Of a DNA stretch of 64,000 nucleotides, positions 24,887 to 32,482 are shown one piece after another. Every line of letters begins with the position of its first letter. Within the stretch, counting starts at the first letter, position 1. Origin of the DNA: a bacterium (lineage in GTDB: Bacteria; Verrucomicrobiota; Verrucomicrobiia; Limisphaerales; UBA11358); NCBI GenBank assembly GCA_021813325.1, contig JAKALA010000009.1:1-64000 (forward strand), written 5' to 3'. The position numbers and the translations under genes were made by a program. The notes beneath the pieces are model-generated. The model was not told the DNA's origin, made no database searches, and saw only the letters and a program-made list of their open reading frames with translations.

Positions 24887-25392
24887 TGGTCAGGAGCGCG
24901 TAAGAGCATGATGGTGTTGGTATAGACATTTCCGGTAAACGGAAACTTCCACACGGCGTCAGAACGAATCAACCGCAACGGCGGATTCGTCGAGAGATTG
25001 GTGATCCAGACGAAATTCGTCACCCACGAATCAAAATCAGAACTGGACGGATCGCCTTTCGACGGAATATCGAAATAATCCACATTGACGATGACCGGCT
25101 CGCCGTTCGTTCCCGGCGGTAATTCATCCATGGTGCCGGGACCGGTATTGGGCGGATAATCGCGCGGACGCCAATTCGCCGTGCGGGCGCGCTCCGCGCC
25201 TTGCGACGCGGAAGATTGGGCCGCCATGGACATGGAACTCCATTCCGCCATGCGATTGGCCTGAACGTAGCCAAAAACGACGCCTGCCGTCGCAATGGAC
25301 AGCACCAAAAACGAAATCAACACCTCCAGGAGCGTAAAACCTGGGCATCCTGTCTTTTTTTGTGACTGTATGGGGCGCACTATCATGGCCAT
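24883..25392 (-). CDS. PilV-like prepilin
   Basis: Type IV prepilin-like protein of about 169 residues from the ATG at 25392 (another ATG is two codons on; the longer frame starts with TTG at 25431). The cleavage site PGFTLLEVLISFLVLSIA carries the conserved Gly-Phe and Glu+5. The downstream domain includes GERARTANWR-like polar stretch and ends in NTIMLLRAPDQ. Size and order fit PilV/PilI-like minor pilins. First gene of the pilV-pilW-pilX-like cassette; 280 gene-free bases upstream hold no clear motif. Confidence 0.75.
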   Translation of the reverse strand: MAMIVRPIQSQKKTGCPGFTLLEVLISFLVLSIATAGVVFGYVQANRMAEWSSMSMAAQSSASQGAERARTANWRPRDYPPNTGPGTMDELPPGTNGEPVIVNVDYFDIPSKGDPSSSDFDSWVTNFVWITNLSTNPPLRLIRSDAVWKFPFTGNVYTNTIMLLRAPDQ

Positions 25393-25672
25393 TTTCCAAA
25401 AAACACCATTTTCGATGTGTTTTCTTGGCAACTTGTTTTGAAATATGTGCTACGGGTTTAAAGTAGCAAGATTGATTCCAGCCTTGGCGTAAAATCTTGG
25501 TTGTAATTTGGCAGCGGCCGGACAAGCTTTTAAAAGTAATTGGTAATGTCTGCTTGGTGTTGTTTTTCGCCTGCCAGTTGGATGCTAATTCACGATTTAA
25601 AACATAAATGGGTGGTTTGGCAGTGGCGCCGGCTTGACTTGGTTTGGCGGGTCGGAAAAAATTGGCTGTTGT

Positions 25673-26092
25673 ATGTCGGAGAAGTCGAATTCCTCAAAAC
25701 AGATCAGTCGCGCGGAATTGCGCGATTTGGATACCAAGATCGAGTTTATGGAAGGACTCGTTCGGCGTGACCCGGATTACGTCGATGCGCTCCAACTTCT
25801 GGGCGATCACTACACCGCCCGCGGACGCTTTGCCGAGGGTTTGACGGTGGATGAACGGCTGGCCCGGTTGGACCCTGAAAATGCGCTGGTTTTCTACAAC
25901 TTGGCGTGCAGCTATTCCCTGACCAATCAGTATGACCGCGCGGCTTTCGCCCTGGACCGGGCCTTGGATTTGGGCTACCGCGACTTTAAATGGCTCGCCA
26001 GGGATCCGGATTTGAAGAAGCTGCGGGCGCAGCCGGTTTACCAGGAATTAAAGGCCAAAATTCGCGAATTAAAGTCCAAGGAACGCGATTGA
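25673..26092 (+). CDS. Small TPR-repeat protein
   Basis: Soluble helical protein of 139 residues with at least two tetratricopeptide-like repeats: YVDALQLLGDHYTARGRFAE and ALVFYNLACSYSLTNQYDRA. No signal peptide or membrane segment. It ends in a Lys/Glu-rich helix, KAKIRELKSKERD. The start is taken at ATG 25673; an upstream TTG is less likely. Same strand as mtnA, 136 bases before it, but a shared transcript is not evident. Interaction partner unknown. Confidence 0.7.
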   Translation: MSEKSNSSKQISRAELRDLDTKIEFMEGLVRRDPDYVDALQLLGDHYTARGRFAEGLTVDERLARLDPENALVFYNLACSYSLTNQYDRAAFALDRALDLGYRDFKWLARDPDLKKLRAQPVYQELKAKIRELKSKERD

Positions 26093-26228
26093 TTGCCGCC
26101 GGTTTTTTCAAAAATTTCCAGCAGGCGCGCTTTTCGCGGGTGGGTTTACACCCTTTCCCGGCCGGCATTTGAAATGGACTTTTAAATCCGCACCGGCACA
26201 TTGGCGGCGGCAAAAATTGCATTGTTCA

Positions 26229-27362
26229 ATGAACGTCACCATCGGCCACCGCGCGGAACACTTTCGCACCGTCACATTCAACGCCGGAACAAACTCGGTC
26301 CAACTGATCGAACAAAGGCTGTTGCCGCACGAATTTCAAATCGTCGCCACGAAAGATTACCGGGCCACGGCTCGCGCCATTACCGAAATGGTGGTGCGGG
26401 GAGCGGGCGCCATCGGTGCCACCGCCGCTTACGGCCTGGCGCAAGGTGCCCGGGCGTTTCGCGGCACAAACCTCGACCGGTTCACGCGCCATCTCGATTC
26501 CGTTTTCAACACTCTGGCGTCGGCGCGTCCCACGGCGGTTGATTTGGTGAATGCCATGCAAGACGTCCGCCGGCAAATGCTGACCGGCGTCACCGTAGCC
26601 GAACAACAGGCGTTGGCTTTGGCCGCCGCCGAAGACTTTGCCAACGAAGACGTGCGTCACTGCGAAGCCATTGGCCGGCACGGTGCCCGGCTCATTCGCA
26701 CCGGTATGCGGGTGCTGACGCATTGCAATGCGGGCTGGCTGGCATTTGTGGATGTGGGCACCGCCACCGCGCCGATGTATGCGGCGCAGGCCCAAGGCAA
26801 AAAATTTCATGTCTTCTGCGACGAGACCCGTCCCCGGTCCCAGGGCGCCAGTTTGACAGCCTGGGAACTGGCCCAGCAGAAAATTCCGCACCACGTCATC
26901 GCCGACAACGCCGCCGGCCATCTGATGCAGCGCGGCGAAATTGACCTGGTGATCGTGGGCAGCGATCGCACGCTGGGGCGGACCGGCGAAGTGGCCAATA
27001 AAATCGGCACTTACACCAAGGCCGTTTTGGCCGCGCGCCACCGGATTCCATTTTATGTGGCCATTCCGCTTTCCACGATTGATTGGAATTTGAAACGTGG
27101 CTTTGACATTCCCATTGAAGAGCGGCATGAAGACGAGGTTTTGGGCGCGTGGGGCGTAGCCGGGAAAAATCCTTTGCGAAAGTCGGCTGCAACCTCGGGG
27201 AAACGAACCTACGTGCGGGTGGCCAATCCAGAAAGCCACGCCCGCAATCCCGGATTTGATGTGACCCCGCCGGAACTGATCACCGGGATCATCACACCGG
27301 CGGGTGTTTTTAAACCCAACGCCCTCTGGAAAAATCGGTTGAAACTGGGGTTTTCCGTCTGA
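26229..27362 (+). CDS. mtnA: S-methyl-5-thioribose-1-phosphate isomerase
   Basis: Aldose-ketose isomerase of the methionine salvage pathway, converting methylthioribose-1-phosphate to methylthioribulose-1-phosphate; related to the eIF2B family. 377 residues from the ATG at 26229; the longer frame adds 20 residues without homology. VRGAGAIGATAAYGLAQGAR matches the substrate-loop motif, LTHCNAGWLAF carries catalytic Cys166, and VGSDRTLGRTGEVANKIGTY carries catalytic Asp246. No other methionine-salvage gene is next to it. A GC-rich stem-loop sits just after its stop (27366-27389), followed by an IS630 relic. Confidence 0.93.
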   Translation: MNVTIGHRAEHFRTVTFNAGTNSVQLIEQRLLPHEFQIVATKDYRATARAITEMVVRGAGAIGATAAYGLAQGARAFRGTNLDRFTRHLDSVFNTLASARPTAVDLVNAMQDVRRQMLTGVTVAEQQALALAAAEDFANEDVRHCEAIGRHGARLIRTGMRVLTHCNAGWLAFVDVGTATAPMYAAQAQGKKFHVFCDETRPRSQGASLTAWELAQQKIPHHVIADNAAGHLMQRGEIDLVIVGSDRTLGRTGEVANKIGTYTKAVLAARHRIPFYVAIPLSTIDWNLKRGFDIPIEERHEDEVLGAWGVAGKNPLRKSAATSGKRTYVRVANPESHARNPGFDVTPPELITGIITPAGVFKPNALWKNRLKLGFSV

Positions 27363-27365
27363 GCT

Positions 27366-27389
27366 GCGGGCCGGAATCGCCGGCCCCGC
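27366..27389 (+). terminator. GC-rich stem-loop after mtnA, weak terminator candidate
   Basis: GCGGGCCGG (27366-27374) pairs with CCGGCCCCGC (27380-27389) around AATCG, with one bulged base. It starts 3 bases after the mtnA stop. No T-run follows, so rho-independent termination is doubtful. Confidence 0.3.
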
Positions 27390-27439
27390 AAATCCTCCAA
27401 ACGCTCGGTGAAATGGCGGACATGTCGATGTGGCGTATG

Positions 27440-28050
27440 CGTCACCCGGTGCGGTTTTTGGGTCAGCCCGCTTTCGTCGATAAATACAATGGTCCGGCCT
27501 TCCGTCAGGGCTTTTTTTTAAGGCGCGGGCAGTCTGTTCGCTTCCACTGCGCGATGGCTGGTTCGTTCCGTTCCATGGCCCGGCCGGGCGGGCGTTGGGA
27601 ACTCCAGCCAAAGCGGCGTAATAATCGCCAGACATGCCCGACATGAAACTCCCACCCGGTCAATTGGCCGATGAGAGCCCGCACGCGCGGGATGGTCCAC
27701 AAGGCCGTGGCATAATCATGCGCTTCGGGTCCTTGGAGCAGAGCCGCTTTGATCTCCTCAACTTGGGCGGGGGAAAGGCGCGGCATCCTTCCGGCCCGGC
27801 CTGCCTTCAATAAGCCGGCCCGGCCCTTGGCTTTGGCTTCCTTGGCCCAACGGCTGACCGATTGGCGATGCACCCCCACCCGGCGGGCCACTTCGGCTTG
27901 CGGCACGCCCGCTGAGAGCAGTTTAAAAGCTTTGAGCCGGCGCTTTTCCAGCGCCACAAAGTCACGTTTGACACCAGCAGGATTTCCCATGCCCGAATCC
28001 GACAGTAAATCCAAACAGTTGTCACTATATTATACGCTTCTCAATAGAGA
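27440..28050 (-). mobile_element. Truncated IS630-family insertion sequence relic
   Basis: About 600 bases carry the left part of an IS630-type element: a transposase N-terminal HTH frame and, after a poly-A slip site, the first part of the DDE domain. Homology stops about 27450, next to mtnA; the rest of the transposase and that end of the element are gone. On the intact side the candidate end is just upstream of the transposase start (about 28000-28040, with TAGTGACAACTG on the minus strand). Matching inverted repeats could not be identified, so the boundaries are approximate. Confidence 0.65.
27446..27990 (-). pseudogene. IS630-family transposase fragment with poly-A frameshift
   Basis: The frame starting at ATG 27990 encodes MGNPAGVKRDFVALEKRRLK with a helix-turn-helix segment (GVPQAEVARRVGVHRQSVSR) and a winged-helix-like second part ending in CPRLKKKP at a stop (27505). 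The -1 frame across a run of eight A followed by G (27514-27522) continues as LTEGRTIVFIDESGLTQKPH, with the first catalytic Asp of the DDE triad, which is how IS630 orfA/orfB products are joined. After that the sequence no longer resembles a transposase, so the last two catalytic residues are missing and it cannot be active. Confidence 0.75.
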
Positions 28051-28076
28051 GCCTCCGGCTGACGCATACGGTGAGC

Positions 28077-28688
28077 CTACGTTTGGGAGAGAATTCCCAA
28101 AGCCGTGAGGGCTTGCCGGGTTTTTTTGGCGGAAACATGCTGGATACCGCGCCATCCCCGCGCCACGCCGGCGGCCACATTTTCAGGGCGGTCATCGATA
28201 TAGATCATGCCGGCACCACCACAGCCACACAGCTTTTCCATGGCTTCGTAAATGGCCGGCAAAGGTTTCATGGCGCCCACTTCGTGGGAAAAGATGTAGC
28301 CGTCAAAGTGGGCGAAGAAGGGAAAGTTGCCCCGGACATGTTCAATGGCGAGGTCGTTTGTATTTGAGAAAATATACGTTTTGAATCCGCAACGACGCAG
28401 TTCGGCGTGCATGGCAATCATCTCGGGAATCTCCGAAAAAATGGCGGCAAAATAACCGCTAAATTCAGCCAGATCGCCTCGGAAGCCAATGGCCTGGCAA
28501 ATTTCCTCATAGAACGCCTGGCGGGTCAGCCGCCCGGATTCGTATTCCACCAAGAGATGAGAATTGGTGAGAAAGGCGTGAAGCTCCTTGGGTGACTGAT
28601 GACTGCGCGCGGCAATTTTTTGCTCGGCGATGGTGTAGTCAAAATCAACCAGCACTTTGCCAAGGTCAAAAATGATAACGGGCGACAT
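28077..28688 (-). CDS. HAD-superfamily phosphatase (YihX-like)
   Basis: Cytoplasmic haloacid-dehalogenase-fold hydrolase, 203 residues. Motif I is IIFDLGKVLVDFD with nucleophile Asp8; position +2 is Gly instead of the usual second Asp, as in the YihX/epoxide-hydrolase-N type (FDLGnV). FSNTNDLA gives motif II, GAMKP motif III (Lys) and MIYIDDRPENV the acidic motif IV. A small cap domain lies between motifs I and II. E. coli YihX dephosphorylates glucose-1-phosphate; the substrate here is unknown. Its ATG is 23 bases after the recR stop, so it may be the last gene of the dnaX-ybaB-recR operon. Confidence 0.85.
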   Translation of the reverse strand: MSPVIIFDLGKVLVDFDYTIAEQKIAARSHQSPKELHAFLTNSHLLVEYESGRLTRQAFYEEICQAIGFRGDLAEFSGYFAAIFSEIPEMIAMHAELRRCGFKTYIFSNTNDLAIEHVRGNFPFFAHFDGYIFSHEVGAMKPLPAIYEAMEKLCGCGGAGMIYIDDRPENVAAGVARGWRGIQHVSAKKTRQALTALGILSQT

Positions 28689-28711
28689 GAGGCAATCAGC
28701 TTGGTTTGCAG

Positions 28712-29314
28712 TTAGTGTTGGGACATTTCCCGGCGGCCTTCGAGCGCGCGGTTGAGCGTCAGATCATCGGCGTATTCCAGTCCGCTCCCCGCCGGCAGGC
28801 CAAAACCGATTCGCGAGATTTTCAAACCCTCCCGCGCCAAACGCTTCGCCAGATAATTGCTGGTGGCATCGCCTTCCACATCGGTGCCCAGCGCGATGAT
28901 GATTTCCCTGATGGGTTCGGTTTGCAGGCGCTTTTCCAGTGCGCCGATCCGCAAGTCATCCGGTTCCACGCCATCCAGCGGCGAAATTTTTCCGCCGAGC
29001 ACATGAAATTTGCCGCGGTAGGCGCCGGAACGATCGATGTTCAATGTGTCCACGGCTTTCTCCACGACGCAAACCAAAGCGGCGTCGCGGCGGGAGTCGG
29101 AGCAGACGCTGCAAGGTGATTGCTCCGTGAGCGCCCCACAAGTGTCGCAGAAGTGAATGCGTTTCCGTGCGTTGACAATCACGTCAGCCAGATGATTCAC
29201 AACGGCGGTATCGGTCTGGACCAGGTGCAGGGCGATCCGTTCAGCCGAACGGGGACCGACGCCCGGCAGTTTGCTCAGGCCGGCAATCAGGGCGGTGATG
29301 GGTTCTGGCAGCAT
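28712..29314 (-). CDS. recR: Recombination mediator protein RecR
   Basis: RecR acts with RecO (and RecF) to load RecA at gaps. 200 residues from the ATG at 29314 (MLPEPITALIAGLSKLPGVG); the longer frame adds 20 residues without homology. The helix-hairpin-helix LPGVGPRSAERIALHL is followed by the four-Cys zinc finger CDTCGALTEQSPCSVC and a Toprim domain (VVEKAVDTLNIDRSGAYRG, then ALGTDVEGDATSNYL). The C-terminus has GLPAGSGLEYADDLTLNRAL, the conserved Walker-like end. Order dnaX-ybaB-recR is the classic arrangement. Confidence 0.96.
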   Translation of the reverse strand: MLPEPITALIAGLSKLPGVGPRSAERIALHLVQTDTAVVNHLADVIVNARKRIHFCDTCGALTEQSPCSVCSDSRRDAALVCVVEKAVDTLNIDRSGAYRGKFHVLGGKISPLDGVEPDDLRIGALEKRLQTEPIREIIIALGTDVEGDATSNYLAKRLAREGLKISRIGFGLPAGSGLEYADDLTLNRALEGRREMSQH

Positions 29315-29383
29315 GAATACTGTGAAACATGAAGTGGCTCGGGCACAGGCCAAAGCCATTGGGCTTGGTGGCAACCGGACAAG

Positions 29384-29695
29384 TCACATCAGGCCCGGCA
29401 GGTTGAACCCGGCCGTGGCTTTGCCCATTTCCGCGTTGGAAATGTCTTTGGCCTGGGAAAGCGCCTGGTTCACCGCCGAGAGCACCATGTCCTCCACAAT
29501 GGCGGGGTCCGCCGGATTCAGGGCTTGCGGGTCAATCTTGATGGAGGCAAGGGTGCCGTCGCATTTGGCCACCGCTTTGACGGCGCCACCGCCGCTGGTG
29601 GCTTCCACCGTGCGCGCGGCGAGTTGGGCTTGAATTTGTTCCATCTGTTGCTGCATTTTTGCAGCCTGTTTCATGAGTTTGCCAATACTGGACAT
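29384..29695 (-). CDS. ybaB: YbaB/EbfC family nucleoid-associated protein
   Basis: Small dimeric DNA-binding protein, 103 residues, that coats DNA in many bacteria. An N-terminal helix (SSIGKLMKQAAKMQQQMEQI, Gln/Met-rich) is followed by the beta-sheet and PADPAIVEDMVLSAVNQALS helix typical of the family. The C-terminal tail is short, AGFNLPGLM. It lies between dnaX (34 bases) and recR (69 bases), as in most bacteria, and is probably cotranscribed with them. Confidence 0.93.
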   Translation of the reverse strand: MSSIGKLMKQAAKMQQQMEQIQAQLAARTVEATSGGGAVKAVAKCDGTLASIKIDPQALNPADPAIVEDMVLSAVNQALSQAKDISNAEMGKATAGFNLPGLM

Positions 29696-29729
29696 GGTGG
29701 GTGACAGTTAAATGGTTGCTTGTGGTTGA

Positions 29730-31529
29730 TTATGCCCGAACTTCAACAATGGTGCCTTTAAAAACTTCCAAGGCTTTTTTGATCAGCGGATCATTTTTAA
29801 ACTCTTCTTTGTTAAAGGCGACTGGCGCGGACTTTTTTTCCTGGGCTGGGGGCGATGAAATTTCGGGATTCTTGGGGGCGGTGCTGGCGGCTGCCGGCTT
29901 GGTGGCGGTTGGAGCCGGTGCCGGGGTGGAAGCCGCCAGCACCGGACGTTCCCAGTCCGCCGGAGCCTCGGCTTTGACAAACTTGATCATCGCATTTGGC
30001 TGGCCGAGTTCAGCCAGTTTGGTGGCGAGCAAGGTGTGGTTTCGCGAATTATCCACCAGCCCCAGGTAATCGGCAAATTCCGGGTCAAAGCCGATGACAA
30101 GAACATTTTTCTCAAATGAAACCGGATGCGCATTCAGCAGGTAACTGCGCGTAAATGAACTAACCCGGCCCACCGCCTCCACCAATTGATTCCATAATTC
30201 CGCCAAATTATTGGAGGCGGCCGGTTGAGATACAACGGCTGCGGCGGCGGGTTGAACTGGAGTGACCGGCACCGTGGCCGCCACGGGCTTTTGGACTGGT
30301 GGTGGCGCGGACACCGGTTTAACCGGCGCCGAAGCCCGGGGAATTGGCGTGGATGAGGAAATGGCTTGAGAGTTGGTGGCCCCGCCCGCTTCACTGCGAA
30401 GCTGGTTAAGCTGTTTCAGCACGGAATCAATGGGCAGGGCGTTGCGCGCCTGGATGGCCCGGAGCAGCGTTACTTCGAGCAAGATTTTCTTGGAGGCCGC
30501 ATCGCGCAGCCGCAACTCGGCATCGGCCAGGGATTCAAGGATCCGCGTGAGCGCATCAATGTTTGCCAACGAGGACTGCCCCTTGAGCGCAGTGATTTCA
30601 GCCTCGGAAGCTTCGAGCAAATTCAGGTCGCCTCGTGAGACCTGGTAGATGAGCAGATTGCGGAAATGGTTCAAGAGGTCGCCCAGCAAGCGTCCCAGAT
30701 CTTTGCCGCCCCGCGCCAGTTCATCCAATTGGGTCAGCGCCCCGGAAATTTCGCCCGCCAGAATCGCCCCGGCCAGCTTGAGGATCTGGTTTTGGGCCGC
30801 CAGACCAAACATGGACAAAACATCTGACTCTTCGATTTTGTCGCCGCAAAAACTGATCAACTGATCCAATGTGGATTCGGCATCGCGCATGCCGCCGTCG
30901 GCCCCGCGGGCAATGGCGTGAAGCGCGGCGTCATTGATGGTCACGCTTTCCTTGCCGGCGATTTCAGCCAGATGTTGGGTGATCAAGGCTGCCGGGATTC
31001 GGCGCAAGTCAAAGCGTTGGCAGCGCGAGAGAATGGTGGGAAGCACTTTTTCCGGGTCCGTGGTGGCGAACATGAATTTCACGTGCGCCGGCGGCTCTTC
31101 CAACGTCTTGAGCAAGGCGTTAAAAGCGGCCGTCGAGAGCATGTGAACTTCATCAATGATGTAAATTTTGAACGGCGCGCTGGCGGGGGCGTATTTGCAG
31201 GTTTCACGGAGTTCGCGAACCTGTTCCACTCCGTTGTTGCTGGCACCGTCAATTTCCAGCACATCCAACGACCGGCCTTCGGTGATTTCCTGCACGCGCA
31301 GGTCGTTGTCGTCGAAGGCAACGCTGGGTCCGCCGGTGCAGTTGAGGGCCTTGGCAAAGATGCGGGCAATGGTGGTTTTGCCGGTGCCGCGCGGTCCGCA
31401 AAACAGATAGGCATGGGCAATCCGCTTTTGGGCAATGGCATTGGCCAGCGTCTGGGTGACGTGCTCCTGGCCGACGACGTCGGCAAAACGCTGGGGACGG
31501 TATTTAAGCGCGATGACCTGATAACTCAC
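29730..31529 (-). CDS. dnaX: DNA polymerase III subunit tau/gamma without the Cys4 zinc module
   Basis: Clamp-loader ATPase of the replisome, 599 residues, starting with GTG at 31529 (MSYQVIALKYRPQRFADVVG). Walker A is FCGPRGTGKTTIAR; Walker B IYIIDEVHMLS; sensor region FATTDPEKVLPTILSRCQRF. Unlike the usual LNC...CGxCxxC arrangement, the segment after the first Cys reads LNCTGGPSVAFDDNDLRVQE, so three of the four zinc ligands are missing. Residues about 375-460 are a Pro/Ala-rich linker; the end NDPLIKKALEVFKGTIVEVR is the conserved tau C-terminus. An A-AAA-AAG sequence at 29832-29839 lies near the 3' end. The SRP RNA gene is 122 bases upstream. Confidence 0.95.
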   Translation of the reverse strand: MSYQVIALKYRPQRFADVVGQEHVTQTLANAIAQKRIAHAYLFCGPRGTGKTTIARIFAKALNCTGGPSVAFDDNDLRVQEITEGRSLDVLEIDGASNNGVEQVRELRETCKYAPASAPFKIYIIDEVHMLSTAAFNALLKTLEEPPAHVKFMFATTDPEKVLPTILSRCQRFDLRRIPAALITQHLAEIAGKESVTINDAALHAIARGADGGMRDAESTLDQLISFCGDKIEESDVLSMFGLAAQNQILKLAGAILAGEISGALTQLDELARGGKDLGRLLGDLLNHFRNLLIYQVSRGDLNLLEASEAEITALKGQSSLANIDALTRILESLADAELRLRDAASKKILLEVTLLRAIQARNALPIDSVLKQLNQLRSEAGGATNSQAISSSTPIPRASAPVKPVSAPPPVQKPVAATVPVTPVQPAAAAVVSQPAASNNLAELWNQLVEAVGRVSSFTRSYLLNAHPVSFEKNVLVIGFDPEFADYLGLVDNSRNHTLLATKLAELGQPNAMIKFVKAEAPADWERPVLAASTPAPAPTATKPAAASTAPKNPEISSPPAQEKKSAPVAFNKEEFKNDPLIKKALEVFKGTIVEVRA

Positions 31530-31651
31530 AGCCCAATTTTGAATTAAAAATCAGAAATGCAAAATTAAAAATGCGGGGAAACCTGTCTGTTCCGGGAAAA
31601 ATTCGGGCATTGGGGAAATGCTTACCTTGGCTGCACGAATCCAAATAAAAT

Positions 31652-31743
31652 GTCAGGGTGACCACGGCAGATACGGAGCAAACTACCGTTGCTGCCTTCC
31701 GGCCCTGGCGGGGTTCGTAAGTCCACATTCCATGGGCCCTGAC
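31652..31743 (-). ncRNA. ffs: Small bacterial signal recognition particle RNA (4.5S-type)
   Basis: On the minus strand the 92-base segment carries the domain IV signature CAGGGCCGGAAGGCAGCAAC, with the GGAA tetraloop and the asymmetric/symmetric loops that bind Ffh. The two ends are complementary (GTCAGGG with CCCTGAC), closing the hairpin. Length is close to the 4.5S RNA of E. coli (114 bases). It lies between the skp terminator and dnaX, where ffs is often found. Exact transcript ends could shift by a few bases. Confidence 0.92.
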
Positions 31744-31784
31744 GGCGGAGATGTTGCGTCAACTTGCCGTTGGTTACAAGCAGA

Positions 31785-31812
31785 AACGCCGACAGGAGAC
31801 CCTGTCGGCGTT
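31785..31812 (-). terminator. Terminator after skp
   Basis: A 12-base perfect inverted repeat (AACGCCGACAGG with CCTGTCGGCGTT; 31785-31796 and 31801-31812) with a 4-base loop. It begins 17 bases after the skp stop at 31829 and on the minus strand is followed by TCTGCTTG, so the U-tract is short. It separates the dnaB-bamA-skp operon from the SRP RNA gene. Confidence 0.7.
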
Positions 31813-31828
31813 GTTTGAAATTAAAAAA

Positions 31829-32443
31829 TTATGGATGATTGGTGCTGCCGCCGGTCGTCGCGTCGGTTGCGGGAGCGGTGATATCGATGGGGGCGCCGGC
31901 GTTCAACTGATCCAGCACGGTTCCAGTAATATCAGTCTCTGAACTTGCAAAAACCACCACTTCAACGGAAGCGGAGTTCAAGACCATGGCATAGCCTTCC
32001 GTCTTGGCTTTATCCGCGACTACTTTTTGAATTTCGCCGACCAGATTCGCGCTCATCCGCTGGCTTTGGTCTGCGAGTTGGCTTTCGGCCTGGCGTTGGA
32101 ATTGTTCGATGTCGGAGCGGGCCTTGGCGATTTCCTTGCCCTTGTCATCGGCGGCCTGCTGGCGCTTTTCTTTTTCGTCGGTGGAGAGGGCCGGGTCGCT
32201 GGATTGATCGAGCAACTGCTTGTAATCGGTCTGGTCTTTTTCCAGCTTTGCAGCCATATCCTTGATTTCCTTGCGCAATTCGGTTTTGCGGCTTTCCAGG
32301 GAGGATTGGGCGAGCTTGGTTTTGTAGTAACCGTTGAACAGTTTTTTCATGTCCACGGTCGCCACTTTCGGGTCGGCATGGGCGCTGATCAGGGTGGCCA
32401 GCAGCAAGGCGGTTGTCAAAACGGTGTGTTTCAGATAGTTCAT
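31829..32443 (-). CDS. skp: Skp/OmpH-family periplasmic chaperone
   Basis: Periplasmic holdase chaperone for unfolded outer-membrane proteins. 204 residues from ATG 32443, signal peptide ending about residue 24 (TLISAHA). The body is a long charged coiled-coil (SLESRKTELRKEIKDMAAKL, EKEKRQQAADDKGKEIAKAR) between the beta-core segments KVATVDMKKLFNGYYKTK and a C-terminal YAMVLNSASVEVVVFAS, the standard OmpH layout. The C-terminal Thr/Ala-rich tail is extra. Last gene of the operon dnaB-bamA-SBBP protein-skp; 39 bases after the SBBP gene and followed by a strong hairpin. Confidence 0.9.
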   Translation of the reverse strand: MNYLKHTVLTTALLLATLISAHADPKVATVDMKKLFNGYYKTKLAQSSLESRKTELRKEIKDMAAKLEKDQTDYKQLLDQSSDPALSTDEKEKRQQAADDKGKEIAKARSDIEQFQRQAESQLADQSQRMSANLVGEIQKVVADKAKTEGYAMVLNSASVEVVVFASSETDITGTVLDQLNAGAPIDITAPATDATTGGSTNHP

Positions 32444-32482
32444 GTTTTTGGGCAAAATAATACGGGTTGCGATTAAAATTGG

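Noticed and set aside
26226..27644. 472-codon open frame on the minus strand across mtnA and the IS relic
   Set aside because: It reads the wrong strand of mtnA and an off-frame of the transposase; no domain.
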